From Humulus lupulus (lineage: Eukaryota; Streptophyta; Magnoliopsida; Rosales; Cannabaceae): DNA of 64,000 bases. A program made the translations under genes and the position numbers. Below are positions 33,691 to 45,582 of the stretch, in pieces (position 1 is the stretch's first letter; every line of letters starts with the position of its first letter). The stretch lies in NCBI RefSeq assembly GCF_963169125.1, contig NC_084800.1:56094866-56158865 (forward strand), in the 5' to 3' direction. The notes under the pieces are model-generated. The model did no database searches, was not told where the DNA came from, and saw nothing but the letters and a program-made list of their open reading frames with translations.

Positions 33691-36600
33691 GGATCACTCT
33701 GGTGAAGTTGGTGGTGTTTTTGGTTCTGAGAAGAAAATTTCTGGTATAGTAGAGGATGAATCGAAGAATGTAGGGGATGATATTGGCGAGATTCTTCCTC
33801 GAAGGAGTAACGTTACACATTTGAAATCTGTTGCAAGGAAGAAGAGTAAATCCCCTTCCACTGTTAAACAGACGAAGGAATCGTGTGCATCTGGTAGTAA
33901 GGATGCTGGAGATGATTCTCTTGAGACTAAGCATGTTTTGGTATGTGTTTATTTTATTAAGTATAATAATAAAAAATTGTTCATCTGTTTATGTTAGTGT
34001 TATTGTGTTTCACATTTGGTGGATTGTGCTTGTTTTATTTTTATGGTTGTGTAACTGGTTTCTTGTAGATATGTAGTTAATTTGCATAATGTTTATTTTG
34101 TTTGTGTTTGTTTTATTTTTATTGTTGTGTTTTTTTTTTGTTAAAGTGTTTTGTTTTCTTTGTACCTGGTTACATGTGTAACTGGTTAATTGCAGATAAC
34201 AGTGGAAGATTTTACTTAATGTTTTGTTTGAGTGTGTAACTGGTTACCTTAGTGAATGAATTGTTTTTTTTTTATAAATATATTTCAACCATTCAAAGTT
34301 AAAGACATATAACTGGTTTTATAAATGTAAAGTACTTATCAATTTTTCATGTTTATATTTTTTGAAACTGGTTACATGTTTAATTGTTTTGTTTTTTTCT
34401 TCTGCATGCTCATTTAAAGATAAATCCCTCCAAGAGGTTTGGAAGTAAGATTCAACATTTTAATGACAAGAGTGTCATTAATGACTTGAAAACTAAGTTG
34501 ACCAAAAGTCAGAAAGCATTGTTTAAGAAGACGCTATTTGGGCACTTCTTAGAAGTATGTGATATTCATTTCCAAACTCAACTTGCCCAACTTGTGTTGT
34601 TGAGAGAGGTGTCACACGAGAGGGAGGAAGAGGAAACGTGGTTTAAGCTTGCTCGTAGAGTTTGTAGGTTTTTTATTGAAGAGTTTTCCCTAGTTACAGA
34701 TCTTAAATGTGATGGTGATTTTGATTTAAGTCGTTTTCAAAAAAAGAAAGTTTTGTTTAAGAAAAAAATATTTGGTCGTTTTTTTGGTAAGGTGTCAAAG
34801 TCTGAATTACGAAATGCTTTCATTAGTAAGGATTTAGTTGATGACGATGATGTTGTCAAATTGGGTATAGTTCATATCTTAGTAAACTATTTGTACGACT
34901 ATACTAGTGAGAAGTTGGTTGATGATTTCTTTTTTGAGATGGTTGATCGAGATATTTCTGGATTGGCAAATATTAGTTTTGGTAAGTTGGTATGGGATAG
35001 GAGTTTTCATTATTTGAAAATAGCTTTGAAGGGTGGAAATAAAATTTTTGATGGAGTTTTCGTTGATGGGAAGGTTGGCCTTCACCCTTACAAACTTCTT
35101 GGTTTTCCAATTGCTTTTCTTGTTTGGATATATGAATGTATATCTGAATTGAGTCCTGAGTTTTGTCAACGGGTTGGGAAAAAATATCCCCGTTTGTTGA
35201 ATTGGAAGAGTACTGATAATGCCTTCTATTCAAACTTGGTGGCAAATATTTTCAACAATCAAAAGGTATAATATTTTTGTTTTGTAACTGGTTACTTGCT
35301 AAATTTGTTTTATTCATTTCAGGATTTTTGTTTGTGTACCTGGTTTTAGTTGATGGTAACCAGTTTCTTGTTTTTTTTTTTATATATTTTTTTAATTTAT
35401 TCAGTTGACTATCTTGAATGTCTATCCATCTTCTGAGAAGAGGAAGAAAGCGGCAGTGAAGAAGTTTAAGTTTGAGCCTTTATATTTTCCGAAGGAGTGT
35501 GCTGAAGATGGAGATAGTAGTTCGGGTACCCAGGTACTGGTTAGTGTTGTTGTTTGTTTTAGTTAAAAAATATATATTTTTTTAAAATTTATAGGTTACT
35601 TTTTATGTTTATTTTTTGCTGTTTTGTAAATTATTTTATTATGTTTTTCCAAGTTGATAGTGAAAAGTTGAGATTGATTTGTGAATCATTCTCATCAATA
35701 AAAGCGAGCCAAGAATTTATTATTAGTGATATTGCAGTTATGAGGTCTAAGTTCATGGGGAAACTCAGTGATTTGTCTGCAATGACTGCAAAAATTGTTG
35801 CAAAAAATTCTGAAAAAGCTGCAAGTTCTAGTGATGAAAATGCTGGATATAATGAAGGGGAAAAGCCAGCTGATTTTGATAAAATTTCCAGTCCTATTTC
35901 TGATGATTCTAAGGTAACTTGTTTGTTTTTATGCTTTATTATTTTTTTTATAACCATTTTTTGTTGTAACCAAATTGCTTTTTTTTTTTGGTCTAGGATT
36001 ATGGGATGGATTTAGGTGAAGATTTTAATGGTAGTAAGGTAACTGGTTTATGTTTCTTAATAGTATGTTGTGTTTTTGTTAGTTTATTAGTGTAACCAGT
36101 TATTGGTGTAACCAGTTTCATTATTTATTTTAGGGTGTCGGGAATGATTTAAATAAAAATTTTGATGTTGTTTATTGTGGGTTGGAGTTGTCAAATGTTG
36201 TGGGTGGAGATAAGGTTTTGAAATTTATTTTTGTTTTTGTTTTTTGTATTATTTTATTTAAAATTAAATTTTTTGTAATTGATTTTATTGTTCTTCATTA
36301 TAGGATTTTTCAAAGAAGCCTGAGTTCAGTTCAGTTGGTTTAAGTTTTGAAGAAGTATATATGGATCCAGAGATTTTGAATGTTATTGATAAAATTGTTG
36401 AGTATGCAGAAGGAGAAAAGAGATTTAGTGGGAGTAAGGATGATTGGAAAGTTGTGATGGTTGGTGATGTTGATGAAGTTCCTGTTGCTATTGAAAAGAG
36501 GGAGCCTAAACCTAGTACTCATGTTAAATCTCCTTTTGTTACTGAGTTTGGTTCTTCTGAAGTAAAGGAAATTGTGAAGAGGAAGGGAGAAGAAGTGGTG

Positions 36601-37991
36601 ATTGTTAGAGGATTGCTTCATTTAAAGATGAAATTGGACAGAATGTTTCAAAGAATGAATGCATGGATTATATTACTTGGATTGAGGATAAAATGATTTT
36701 TAAAAATAAGTATGTTTTTGTATATTTTGTTTAATATTATTGTTCTTGATATGTAATTGTCTGTTAATATATATATATATTTTTTTGTTTTGAAGGAAGA
36801 AGAAATTTTATGATGTTAATAACATTATCAATCCACCGATGGATTATTCTTTTGTTAAAATTTTTGAGAAGATGTGGTTTTACAAGCTTCAAACTTGTGG
36901 GGAGGACCTTATGGACACTGTAAGTAACTAGGTTCTTTGTATATTGTTTATCAATTAGTATTTGTTTGTTTAGGTGTTTTGTTATTTTTGATGATCATGG
37001 TTAAGACAAGTAACCTGGTTCCTTTAGTATTGAATGTAAATTGTTTTGATTATTTATGGCTAGTAACCAGGTTCTTGTAGTATTGTGTGTAACTTTTTTT
37101 TATTATTATATATTGGCTAGTAACCAGGTTCCTAGCTTTTGTATGTTTATTTATTTTTTGTAGCATATCAATGTATGTTTTTATTACTTGAGGAAGAAGA
37201 TTAAGTTGATTGATGGTTTGAACAAGAGGGTTACAACTACAGACTCTTGGTTTGATGCAACTGTCAAGAGTTTGTATGATAACATTGTGGCAGTCAAATG
37301 TGATTCAAGCAACATTCGTTTTGATAACCTCATTTCAGATTACGTTATTAGTGAATGTTTGTTTTGTAACACTCCTTGGGTGGATGTGGATCATGTTCTT
37401 TTTCCTATGTATGTGAAGGTTCAGTTGCATTGAGTTTATATTCACTTTATAATTAAGAGTAGGATGTTAACTGTCTATAACTATTTGGTGGGGAAGAAGA
37501 ATGAGAGTATTGCTTTGCCATATGTGATGGCTTATTCTGTTGTTTTACCATATTTTCTAGACTTTCTTGATTTTTATGGTTCTAGGAAACATTTGGACTT
37601 GAATGTTGGTCCATATTCTGTTGGGAAGAAGGATTCAATTGATTTTAACTTTGCCAAAGACTAGACTTTTCAAGAGGATAAGTAAGTAACTAGTTTTTGT
37701 ATATTATTGTTTATTTTTCTATTTTGTTTATTTTAAATAATTTCATTTGTTGTTTTTTGTTTTTTTGTTTTTTGCAGTGATTGAGGAGTGTTTGTTATCA
37801 AGTATGTTGATTTGTTTATCCATGGGAAGATTGATGACATCCCAAAGAACATGGCTGCCAAAATTGCTACCTATCGTGATTATCTTGCCATTAACTTGTA
37901 TAATCATGCAAAAAAGAAGCAGATTGGTGGGTACAAGACAGAAGATGATGCTCCATCAAAGAAATCAAAGAGGAGGAGGAACTATAAGTAA
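33691..37991 (+). pseudogene. MULE-borne DUF1985 / ULP1 (C48) protease-like gene, inactivated
   Basis: Exons supported by splice sites and frame: 33691-33940, 34420-35265 (DUF1985: FGHFLEVCDIHFQTQLAQ), 35405-35533, about 35652-35913, 35997-36038, 36134-36214, 36304-36709, 36796-36919, 37164-37681 and 37777-37991. The last four hold a ULP1-type cysteine peptidase domain, which in active enzymes cleaves SUMO. Catalytic His is at 37428-37430. The next Trp codon is TGA (37431-37433), and a Trp before TFQED is TAG (37662). The codon where catalytic Cys is expected, before GVFVIKY, is TGA (37781-37783). The usual Asp in the YDS position appears as Asn. A frameshift lies near 36612. The tail is basic (KKSKRRRNYK). 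Confidence 0.85.
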
Positions 37992-38430
37992 AGATTTTGC
38001 AGTTTTTTTAGTTGTATTAATGACCATGTCTTTTTTTTCTTTGTTTAATAGTGAAGTTGTGGTTTGTAACTGGATACTGTTTTAGTACTGTACTTATCTC
38101 TGGATTCTTTTTTTTTTGGTCAATGTAAAGAATTGGTTTCACATTCTAGTTTAATATAAAATTTTTTTTAATGTATTTTATTTTAATGTGTATGTTTTTT
38201 TTTCAATAGAGTTGGTGATTTTTTTTTAAAAGTTTGAACATATTGTTATGTACATGTTTTTTTTCATATATGTTTCAATTATTATTGTATAAAGATGGTG
38301 TAACTGGTTACTTCTGTTTTAGATAGTAAAAGCCATATGTTTCAGGTAACTGGTTACTGTTTCTTTAGTTTTTATTTTTATTTTTTTAATTATTTATTGA
38401 TATATTTATGTTTCTTTTTTTTTTTGTGTG

Positions 38431-38820
38431 AAAGATTTGTGATTATATAACTAGTTTTTTAAGTCGTTGATTACATGTATATATAGTCGTTTGTTAAATT
38501 TACTTATAGTAACTGTTTTTTTTCTTTCTATTTTATGTGTTGTAACCAGGTACTTGAATCTTCAGATTTTGAATATCTTGTGTTGGAACCAGAAAGTTGA
38601 GTATCAAGTTTATAATATTTATGTTTTTTTTTTTGTGAAAGATTTGTGATTATATAATTAGGTTGTTAAGTCGTTGGTTACATGTATATATAGTCGTTTG
38701 TTAAATTTACTTATAGTATCTATTTTTTTTTCTATAATATGTGTTGTAACCAGGTACTTGAGTCTTCAGATTTTGAATATCTTGTGTTGGAACCATGAAG
38801 TTGAGTATCAAGTTTATAAA
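38431..38820 (+). repeat. Tandem duplication, about 207 bp period, between the MULE genes
   Basis: Copy one (38431-38617) and copy two (38638-38820) share GATTTGTGATTATATAA, the ATATATAGTCGTTTG block and GTGTTGGAACCA. Each contains a GTAACCAGGTAC site. It lies where the two convergent genes end. Confidence 0.85.
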
Positions 38821-38932
38821 ATGTAAAATGCTTAAAAAGTTTGTACTTTTATTGAAGTAGAAAATATTAGGATACAATTTTATTACATCCATTGAATTTA
38901 TTGAAATTGTAGTATATCTATTCTTTAGAAAA

Positions 38933-41554
38933 TTATTTGTCTATTTTCTTTGACTTTGTTGGGTTTCGCTGCTTTGGGATTGGTTCATTCCTGCATGTTT
39001 TTCTATTATGTCCTGGCTGCGCGCATCTTCCACATTTTATTTGCACCTTTAGTTCTCCTCTAGATCTGATTCTTTTCCTTCTAGGGCGGCCTGGTGGTTT
39101 TCTTGATTTTGGTGGTAGGACAATTTTGTTTAAAGTCTCTGGTAGTGTCCATTCGCTTTCATTTAGCAATGGATGAACAGTTGACTCATATGTTGCTTTC
39201 AAAGTTGTAGTTTTGTAGTAATCAACAACATAATCATATGTTTTCAACCGTGTTTTGGTGAATACTGCTATTGCATGTGCACACGGTATTTCATCTTGTT
39301 GGAACCTTTTGCATTCACATGTTTTCTCCATTAGGTTGACCAAAAAATTTCCTTTCTGTTCAACCACAACTTACAGTATAGTGTTTACTGGGAAGACCTA
39401 TTTATTTTAGTTGAGGAATACATGTTAGAAACTGGATACTATGATATTTTTTAGTAACTGGTTACTGAAAGTTTTGGTAAATAATATTCAGTGCTCAATA
39501 TATGTCAGGTACCTGAAATTTAATGGCACAAATAAAGTATTCTCTAAGCACAGTTTCAGTATCTGTTGTTACTTGTGTGAATGTTCTGTTTGCTTCGTTA
39601 CCATTTTTCCATACCCATTTTTGAACTAAACTTCGAAGGCCTTCCATCGTTCTAGTGATTGGCAGCGTTCTTGCAGCTTTCAATGCAGCATTTATTGATT
39701 CGGCTATATTTGATGTCATCATTGTATATCTTCTTGTTGGAGCATGGCATCTAGACCAAGTTGAATATCCAATTTTTTTGTAAATACGGTCTTATGCGAG
39801 TGTCAATCTTGTCTATTTCATGCATGTAGTGCTCAAATGATTGTACCCTGTATGCCTTTGCTGCTTTGACAAAGTTTAGGTTTAGGTCATCCCCATGGAC
39901 ACCGAAATTGACTTTGATGTTGTTTAGCAAGTGGAATATGCATGCTCCATGGAAAGCTTTTGGGTATACATTGTCTACAGCATTTTCTATGCTTTTGTGC
40001 CTGTCTGAAAGGATTGCCATACCTGTTTCCAAAATCACAATGGAGTAACTGGTTATTGTGTCCTAATTGAGTAATTGATTTCATTAATTTATATGACTGT
40101 TATTTTTTTACACTGTTTTTACTATTATATTGTTGGATTATTATTAAACTGATAATTTTATGTGTTTAGTTTGTTTCAATAAGAATATAAAAAAGAAAAC
40201 AGTACCTTGTCTTTCTCCATATGTCTCCTTTAGCTTTGTGAAAAACCATAACCATGATGAATCATTTTCAGAGTCTCCTATTCCAAAGGCTAATGGAAAT
40301 ATGTTGTTGTTAGCATCCATTGTTGAAGGAGTAAATAAAGTTCCCCCAAATGATGTCTTCAAGTAAGTTCCATCTATCACAAAGATTGACCTATAGTGTT
40401 TCTATCCTTTGATGGAATTTGCAAATGCTAGGTACATATACTTGAAGTGATCTTTATTGTCTGTAACTAGGTGTGTTATTGTACCTAAGTTTGAGACTTT
40501 TAGTATGTGAAGGTAGATGGGAAGTTTTTGGTATGAATCATCTTGTTTTCCCCTTGCCAATTCTAAAGCTTTTTCTCTTGCTCTCCAGGCATTTTGGTAC
40601 CCTATTGAAACACCATAATCATCTAGCATGTCGTTGATTATGTCATGTGGTGTGTGTACTCTCTTTATTGACATGTATTTTGTTTTTATTAGTTCTCCAA
40701 TGACATTGCAATTAGCCTGCCTATGGTCTTCCATAATGATATCCAAGGAGCAGGTGTGAGTTTTTAAATACTTTCTGATTTTATATGTTTCTGTTTTCCT
40801 GAACTTTGAAGCTCTAAGTAACCATTTACAATTGTCATCCACACAGGTTACCAGGTACTCTCTTGGTTCAGATCTTTTTGTCTTGAATTGGATGTTGTGG
40901 ATCATAGCATAATAACATAGAGCAGATTTCAAGAGCTTTTTGTCCTTATAAATCTGGCCTTCTTCAACTTTGAAAATTTTATGATCAGTTATAATTTCTG
41001 TTTCTTCTTCTCTTTTTCTTTTGTTGTCTTCTGTTCTCTCTATGATAAAATCTGCTACATTATCAGCTATGTCTGTAATATTTGGGAAGGTTTGTACCTG
41101 GTTATTTCTCGTGTAGGTTGCTTCGTCATATTGTAAATATGTAGCTGATTGCTCGTTGTTTAGTTGAAGAACTAGCTTTTCTAAATCTGTGTTCTGTTTT
41201 TGTGTTTCTTCTTCATATGTATTGTGTTGAACAGTTTCAGCTATTGTTTGATCAAAAGTGGTGATGCATAATGGTAGCTCAGTTACTTCCTTTTGCTTTT
41301 TTTTAAGCTCAATATAGAATAGGACTGAATTGTCAGTGAATAATTTCATTGGTGGCATACCTGGTGATAATTGGTAACTCAGCTCAATATTTTGAATATT
41401 GCATTTTATCTCAGTTTTCACTAAATGAACCAAATTGTTTAGAGAACAATAAACAATTTGTTGGTACTATCAGTCCAGTCATGGTATAGTCATCATACTG
41501 ATATCTATCTGTCCATTTTCCTCCAAAACGAATCAATGTCATTATGGACTCCAT
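38933..41554 (-). pseudogene. MULE MURA transposase, three exons, inactivated
   Basis: Exon 1 is 40206-41554, exon 2 is 39513-40022, exon 3 about 38933-39369. It starts near MESIMTLIRFGGKW. A MuDR DNA-binding domain follows (KSALCYYAMIHNIQFK to RKYLKTHTC). The transposase core has VIDGTYLK (first Asp), ILSDRHKSI (second Asp) and HLLNNIK. A SWIM finger reads CECKRFQQDEIPCAHAI, and a CCHC knuckle CGRCAQPGHNRKTC is C-terminal. Breaks: a frameshift near 41440, TAG at 40402-40404 in the SIKG.KHYRS stretch (normally Trp), and an extra base in an A7 run (39773-39779). The exon 2-3 junction is not in clean phase. Family certain; activity lost. Confidence 0.88.
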
Positions 41555-42006
41555 ATCCGCAATATAGCACAACATAATTCTTAGTGTTGTTTCAAATGTA
41601 TCTGGTTATGTTAGTGAATGAATATTAACATATGTTGAAATTATTTAAGTAACCGGTTTCTTTAAGTGAATCAAGAACTATTTTCCAAGTTCCATAATTA
41701 TTTATGTTGCATTATGTTCTGTTTTTGTGTGTGTAACTGGTTACTTTAGTGAATGTGTTGTCTTTTCTTTTTTTTTTGACTTTTCAGATATGCAAAGTTA
41801 AAATTATATTATGTAACTGGTTTCATAAACGCAAATCATTTTCCATTTTTCATGATAAATTATTATGCAGAATGTTATTATTATTATTATTATTATTATT
41901 TTTCGTATGTAACTGGTTACTGTATTTATTTTGTTGTTTTTTTTATATTATTTTGTAATATTTGAATTATGTAAATGTTCAACTTTTTTGTGATGTAACT
42001 GATTTC

Positions 42007-42624
42007 ATGTGTGTAATTAAAAAAGTTTTGAAACAAGTAGTTTGAGTCAAGAATTTTCTCAAGAAGTAATTTGCAGATTCTTTGTGTAAATACTTTACAT
42101 GTCGTATATTTGAAAAAAGTTTTGCTTACCTGTTTGATAAATCATAGAAGTTGATGGATTTGTGCTTTTGCTGATGTGAACGAAGGTAAAAGCAGGTGAT
42201 GTAATCGGGGAAGAAGATCTGATTATTGCAAAAGAATCAAAAACCAGTTTCAGCTGCCGGAGAAGAAGAGCAATTGATCTGAAATTGAATTGGATGTTTA
42301 ATTCGATGACTGGAGAAAGATGGAGAGAAACTGTGTGAAGATGATGTTACGGTCGGAATATGGACCAAGAGGAGACCAAGATGAGAGTAGCAGCCACCAA
42401 TTCTTGATCAGAATTTGATTGGAAGCAATGGAGAATATGATGTTGTGATCGGAAAAAATGGCCGACAAATTGCAGTGGCCGAAAATATTTTTCTTGATTG
42501 GCAGTGGCCGAAATCTTTTTCTTGATCGGAAAAAATGGCAATCTGGTTTGTTAGTTTATGAGAATTCCATATTTATATTTTTGTATTAAGCGTGTATTAC
42601 CATATTTGGCTTAATTATTTTTTT
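42007..42624 (-). other. MULE right subterminal region and presumed MURA 5' leader
   Basis: Non-coding sequence between MURA and the right end, likely to include its promoter and leader. It has purine-rich stretches near 42200-42350. A short AAAAATGGC...GTGGCCG block repeats near 42450-42540. Confidence 0.5.
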
Positions 42625-42677
42625 GTCCATATATATTTAAAGTTTAGTTAACATTCCCATATTTATGTTAAGCACCC
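42625..42677 (-). repeat. MULE right terminal inverted repeat
   Basis: Reverse complement of the left end; ends ...TTAAGCACCC before the GTATAATTA duplication. Confidence 0.75.
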
Positions 42678-42779
42678 GTATAATTATTGTATAAACACAT
42701 AAAACTTACAAATGAACCGAGCATTATCCTTTCCTCAATGTGTACATATAAACGGTCTACAAGAATATTTTAACCATAG

Positions 42780-42793
42780 TTCTGGTACCAACT
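42780..42793 (-). other. PBS-like sequence abutting the LTR end
   Basis: Minus strand reads AAGTTGGTACCAGAAC directly after the LTR. It resembles the initiator tRNA-Met site (TGGTATCAGAGC), which belongs after a 5' LTR, not a 3' one. Confidence 0.45.
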
Positions 42794-45540
42794 TGTAACA
42801 CCCTCACTTATTTTAGTTAAAACAAAATTTGAGGTGTTACGTTTTAAACAATACATAATTACTTTTAGCAGAAGTGTGGATATTTTTTTTGTTATAAAAC
42901 TTATTTCACATTATTTATATTAAACACAAAGTGTATCTCAAATATATATACATAAGTATTAAATAACTCAATTTATTTTCAAAACATAACCTCACACTTT
43001 ATTACAAACATACACACTGATAAACTGAAATAACTCACATAAGGTCGATATGTTCATATGTACAAATCAGAGTCAGGACCATGCTTCAGTTCTCCTTTGC
43101 CATTCACTTATTTCTTTCTCTACCTGAAACACAAGAAAACTGTAAGCCTAAAGCTCAGTAAGTAAAGTAATGCATGCAATGCTAATGGTTACCCAATGTC
43201 AATGGGCATACACAACTTTTTTTTTTTAATTTTGGGCCCCTTAATATTGTGCACACTGTTTGATTATGCCAATGCATGCAGACCTTGTTACAAATGTAAT
43301 ATAAAATCCCATGGGTTCTCCTCCGACTAGCCATCACCACAGTAGGGCACATTAAAAACCTTATTACATCGTTGGCCCGTCTGGCTCAAGAGTTAAGGCG
43401 GTCACACAATGTAGTGTCAATACATATAATAATAACTCATATGGAGGAGAAATAAAAATGGGAACATGGCAAACAATATAATGTGGTTCAATAAAACCTA
43501 GCCCAAAGTATTAGGCTGCCACTATGAGCCTAACTATAGGCATCCGTTTACACTTACTTACACTCTCATTTTCATTTTCAAAACAGTGGCATTGAAGTTA
43601 AACTTCTTATTACAACTTACTTTTATGTTGCATAAAACTTCCTAAGGCATCACATAATTAATCATCATAATATCATGCATGATCTTATATCGTACAATAA
43701 TTCACCATATCACTATTATGTCATGCATACAAATTTATGATGAAGTGTCAATGTATGTTAATATCACTTTCTCACAAAATATTCATATAATGCATACTTT
43801 CACATAACATGTAATTCTTGTGTTGCAGATGAGTACTTTACTTACATTGTGTCCAAATATATTTCACCATGTAACAAGTGGTGTCTTAGGTGTTGATGTG
43901 CTTATCTTGACAATGGCATGAATTTCACATCATTTCAAACATATGATTTTTCTTAGGATCTTTAATTACATATATAAAAACTTAGCTCATTGTTTTAATT
44001 CTTTAGAAAAATCACAAAATCCTCATAATATCATAATCATGACCATGATAAATTTTAACAGTTAATTAGATTACTATCATCCAATTTATAGAAATCCAAT
44101 TTTACACCATAGTAATGGCAGCAAGGCATTTACCTATCATTTAAAATATCCATAAAACATCATATCAAATTTCATATTCAAATCATGTCTAAAATGCCTT
44201 AAACCACTTAGATCGGCAGAGTTTCCCCTTAATTTTAGCTATCCCCAAATATGAAAATCAATCAGTAATCAACATCAAATAACTTGCCATAACCACATAT
44301 CCCAAATACCAACATAATTCATCACAAAATTATCATATATCGATTTTGATAAAATTCTAATTTCCAAGATCATCACCCAAATTAAATAAGTCTCCATGTC
44401 TATTCAAATATTTATAAACATATCTACCCTCTTATAAACTCAGCCAAATAACCAAAAAATCAGTTTGTACTCCAAGAACCACAAAAACCTCATAAAACAC
44501 AAAATTTCACTTATCGAGCAACTTTTCGGCGGAAACAATCTCTTCTAGCTTTTCTAAACCTCAAACCACTTGGAAACCACAAAGAAATATATTTAAAAAA
44601 AAAAAACACAACAGATAAGCTCTCGGCAAAATTCAAAAACATGGTTTAACTTCCAAGTACAAGTACTTACCATAAAAAGGCTAAAACTAAGCTTAATCAA
44701 CTTCTTTGGCTTTGATTTCACTTGGATCTCCTTAGAATCTCTTCAAGCCATCCAAGAAATGTTTTTTGTTTTCTTTTCTCTCTGTTTTTCAGAGTCTTGG
44801 TCGTGGAAAGTGATAAGGTTGATGACAATCCATTATTTTCAATGATTTGGCCTTATTGTATCAAAATTTGACACATTTCACCTTATCATTTAACTTTTGA
44901 CTTATGAAAACCTTATCACTTCAATAATTTTGACTTAATCATCTGCTAGGTCTATTATCCTTATATATGAAACATCACACCAAACCTTAGGTCCATATGA
45001 GTTCATACCCAATATTTATGCTTACCCGATTGAGCGTAGCGCACTTATGCTAAGCTCGTTTTGACTTTGCGTCAACACCACTGATTATGTATACCTCCCA
45101 TCAAGAGTTGATCTAATAGTTATGAAACCATTTTTACTTCATCAATGAGACCTTAATAATACCTCAATTATATTTTTTAAATCCACTAATACTCAATTTT
45201 ACATCGAAATACTAATAATCGACATTGTACTATTTTTCACTGCTTAACATCTTTTGCCTTCTATATCTCACTTTTCTCACTTGATTTCATGCCTTGTCCA
45301 TAATTTTCATCCTTTCTTATATCTTGAGCACATCAAACACCCAAAAAAGACAACTCAAACGCCACAAGGTTAATAATATTGAACATACACATAGACGTCA
45401 TATACACAACTTTTATACTTATACATGAAAACACTTATAGGAATATGCATATGCTCAAATTATACATATTGTATTATATGTAATGCAATGCAATCATGTA
45501 ATTAATGGCCACATTATATCAAAATAATCTGGGTGCTACA
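42794..45540 (-). repeat. Tekay-like chromovirus 3' LTR, 2.75 kb
   Basis: On the minus strand it begins TGTAGCACCC at 45540 and ends GGGTGTTACA at 42794, so its tips are inverted copies. Just upstream (45541-45590) is the family's usual 3' internal end: ATTTCAAGGACGAAATTTTT, then a purine-rich tract. This shows it is the 3' LTR of the minus-strand pol next door. It is non-coding and AT-rich. Directly after its end lies a PBS-like sequence, noted separately. Confidence 0.8.
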
Positions 45541-45582
45541 ATCATCCACACCTTATAAAAATTTCGTCCTTGAAATTCTCTT

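Larger units (their letters stand above)
34162..42006. repeat. Dispersed palindromic motif GTAACTGGTTAC, about 30 sites
   Basis: Exact 12-mers are at 34236, 35284, 38300, 38346, 39454, 41733 and 41909. Close variants, including the reverse form GTAACCAG, occur at 34162, 34178, 34364, 35356, 36039, 36092, 36108, 36924, 37010, 37063, 37120, 37686, 38066, 38542, 38746, 40045, 41650, 41813 and 41995, with others. The shape is GTAAC-NN-GTTAC. Sites fall in introns, leaders and the intergenic gap and are nearly absent from coding exons. They do not extend outside the MULE. Confidence 0.9.
32629..42677. mobile_element. Complete Mutator-like element (MULE) with ULP1-like and MURA genes
   Basis: A 10,049 bp unit flanked by a perfect 9 bp duplication, GTATAATTA, at 32620-32628 and 42678-42686, the signature of Mutator transposition. 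The ends are diverged inverted repeats: left GAGAAATTTACATGAAATATGG, right (reversed) GGGTGCTTAACATAAATATGG. Inside are a plus-strand multi-exon DUF1985/ULP1 gene and a convergent minus-strand transposase gene. MULEs carrying a ULP-like protease gene are known in plants as Kaonashi type. Both genes here have stops and frameshifts, so the copy is decayed. Confidence 0.93.

Noticed and set aside
33116..33720. T-rich plus-strand frames before the ULP gene
   Set aside because: Poly-T leader and intron sequence reads as Phe/Leu-rich peptides; not coding.
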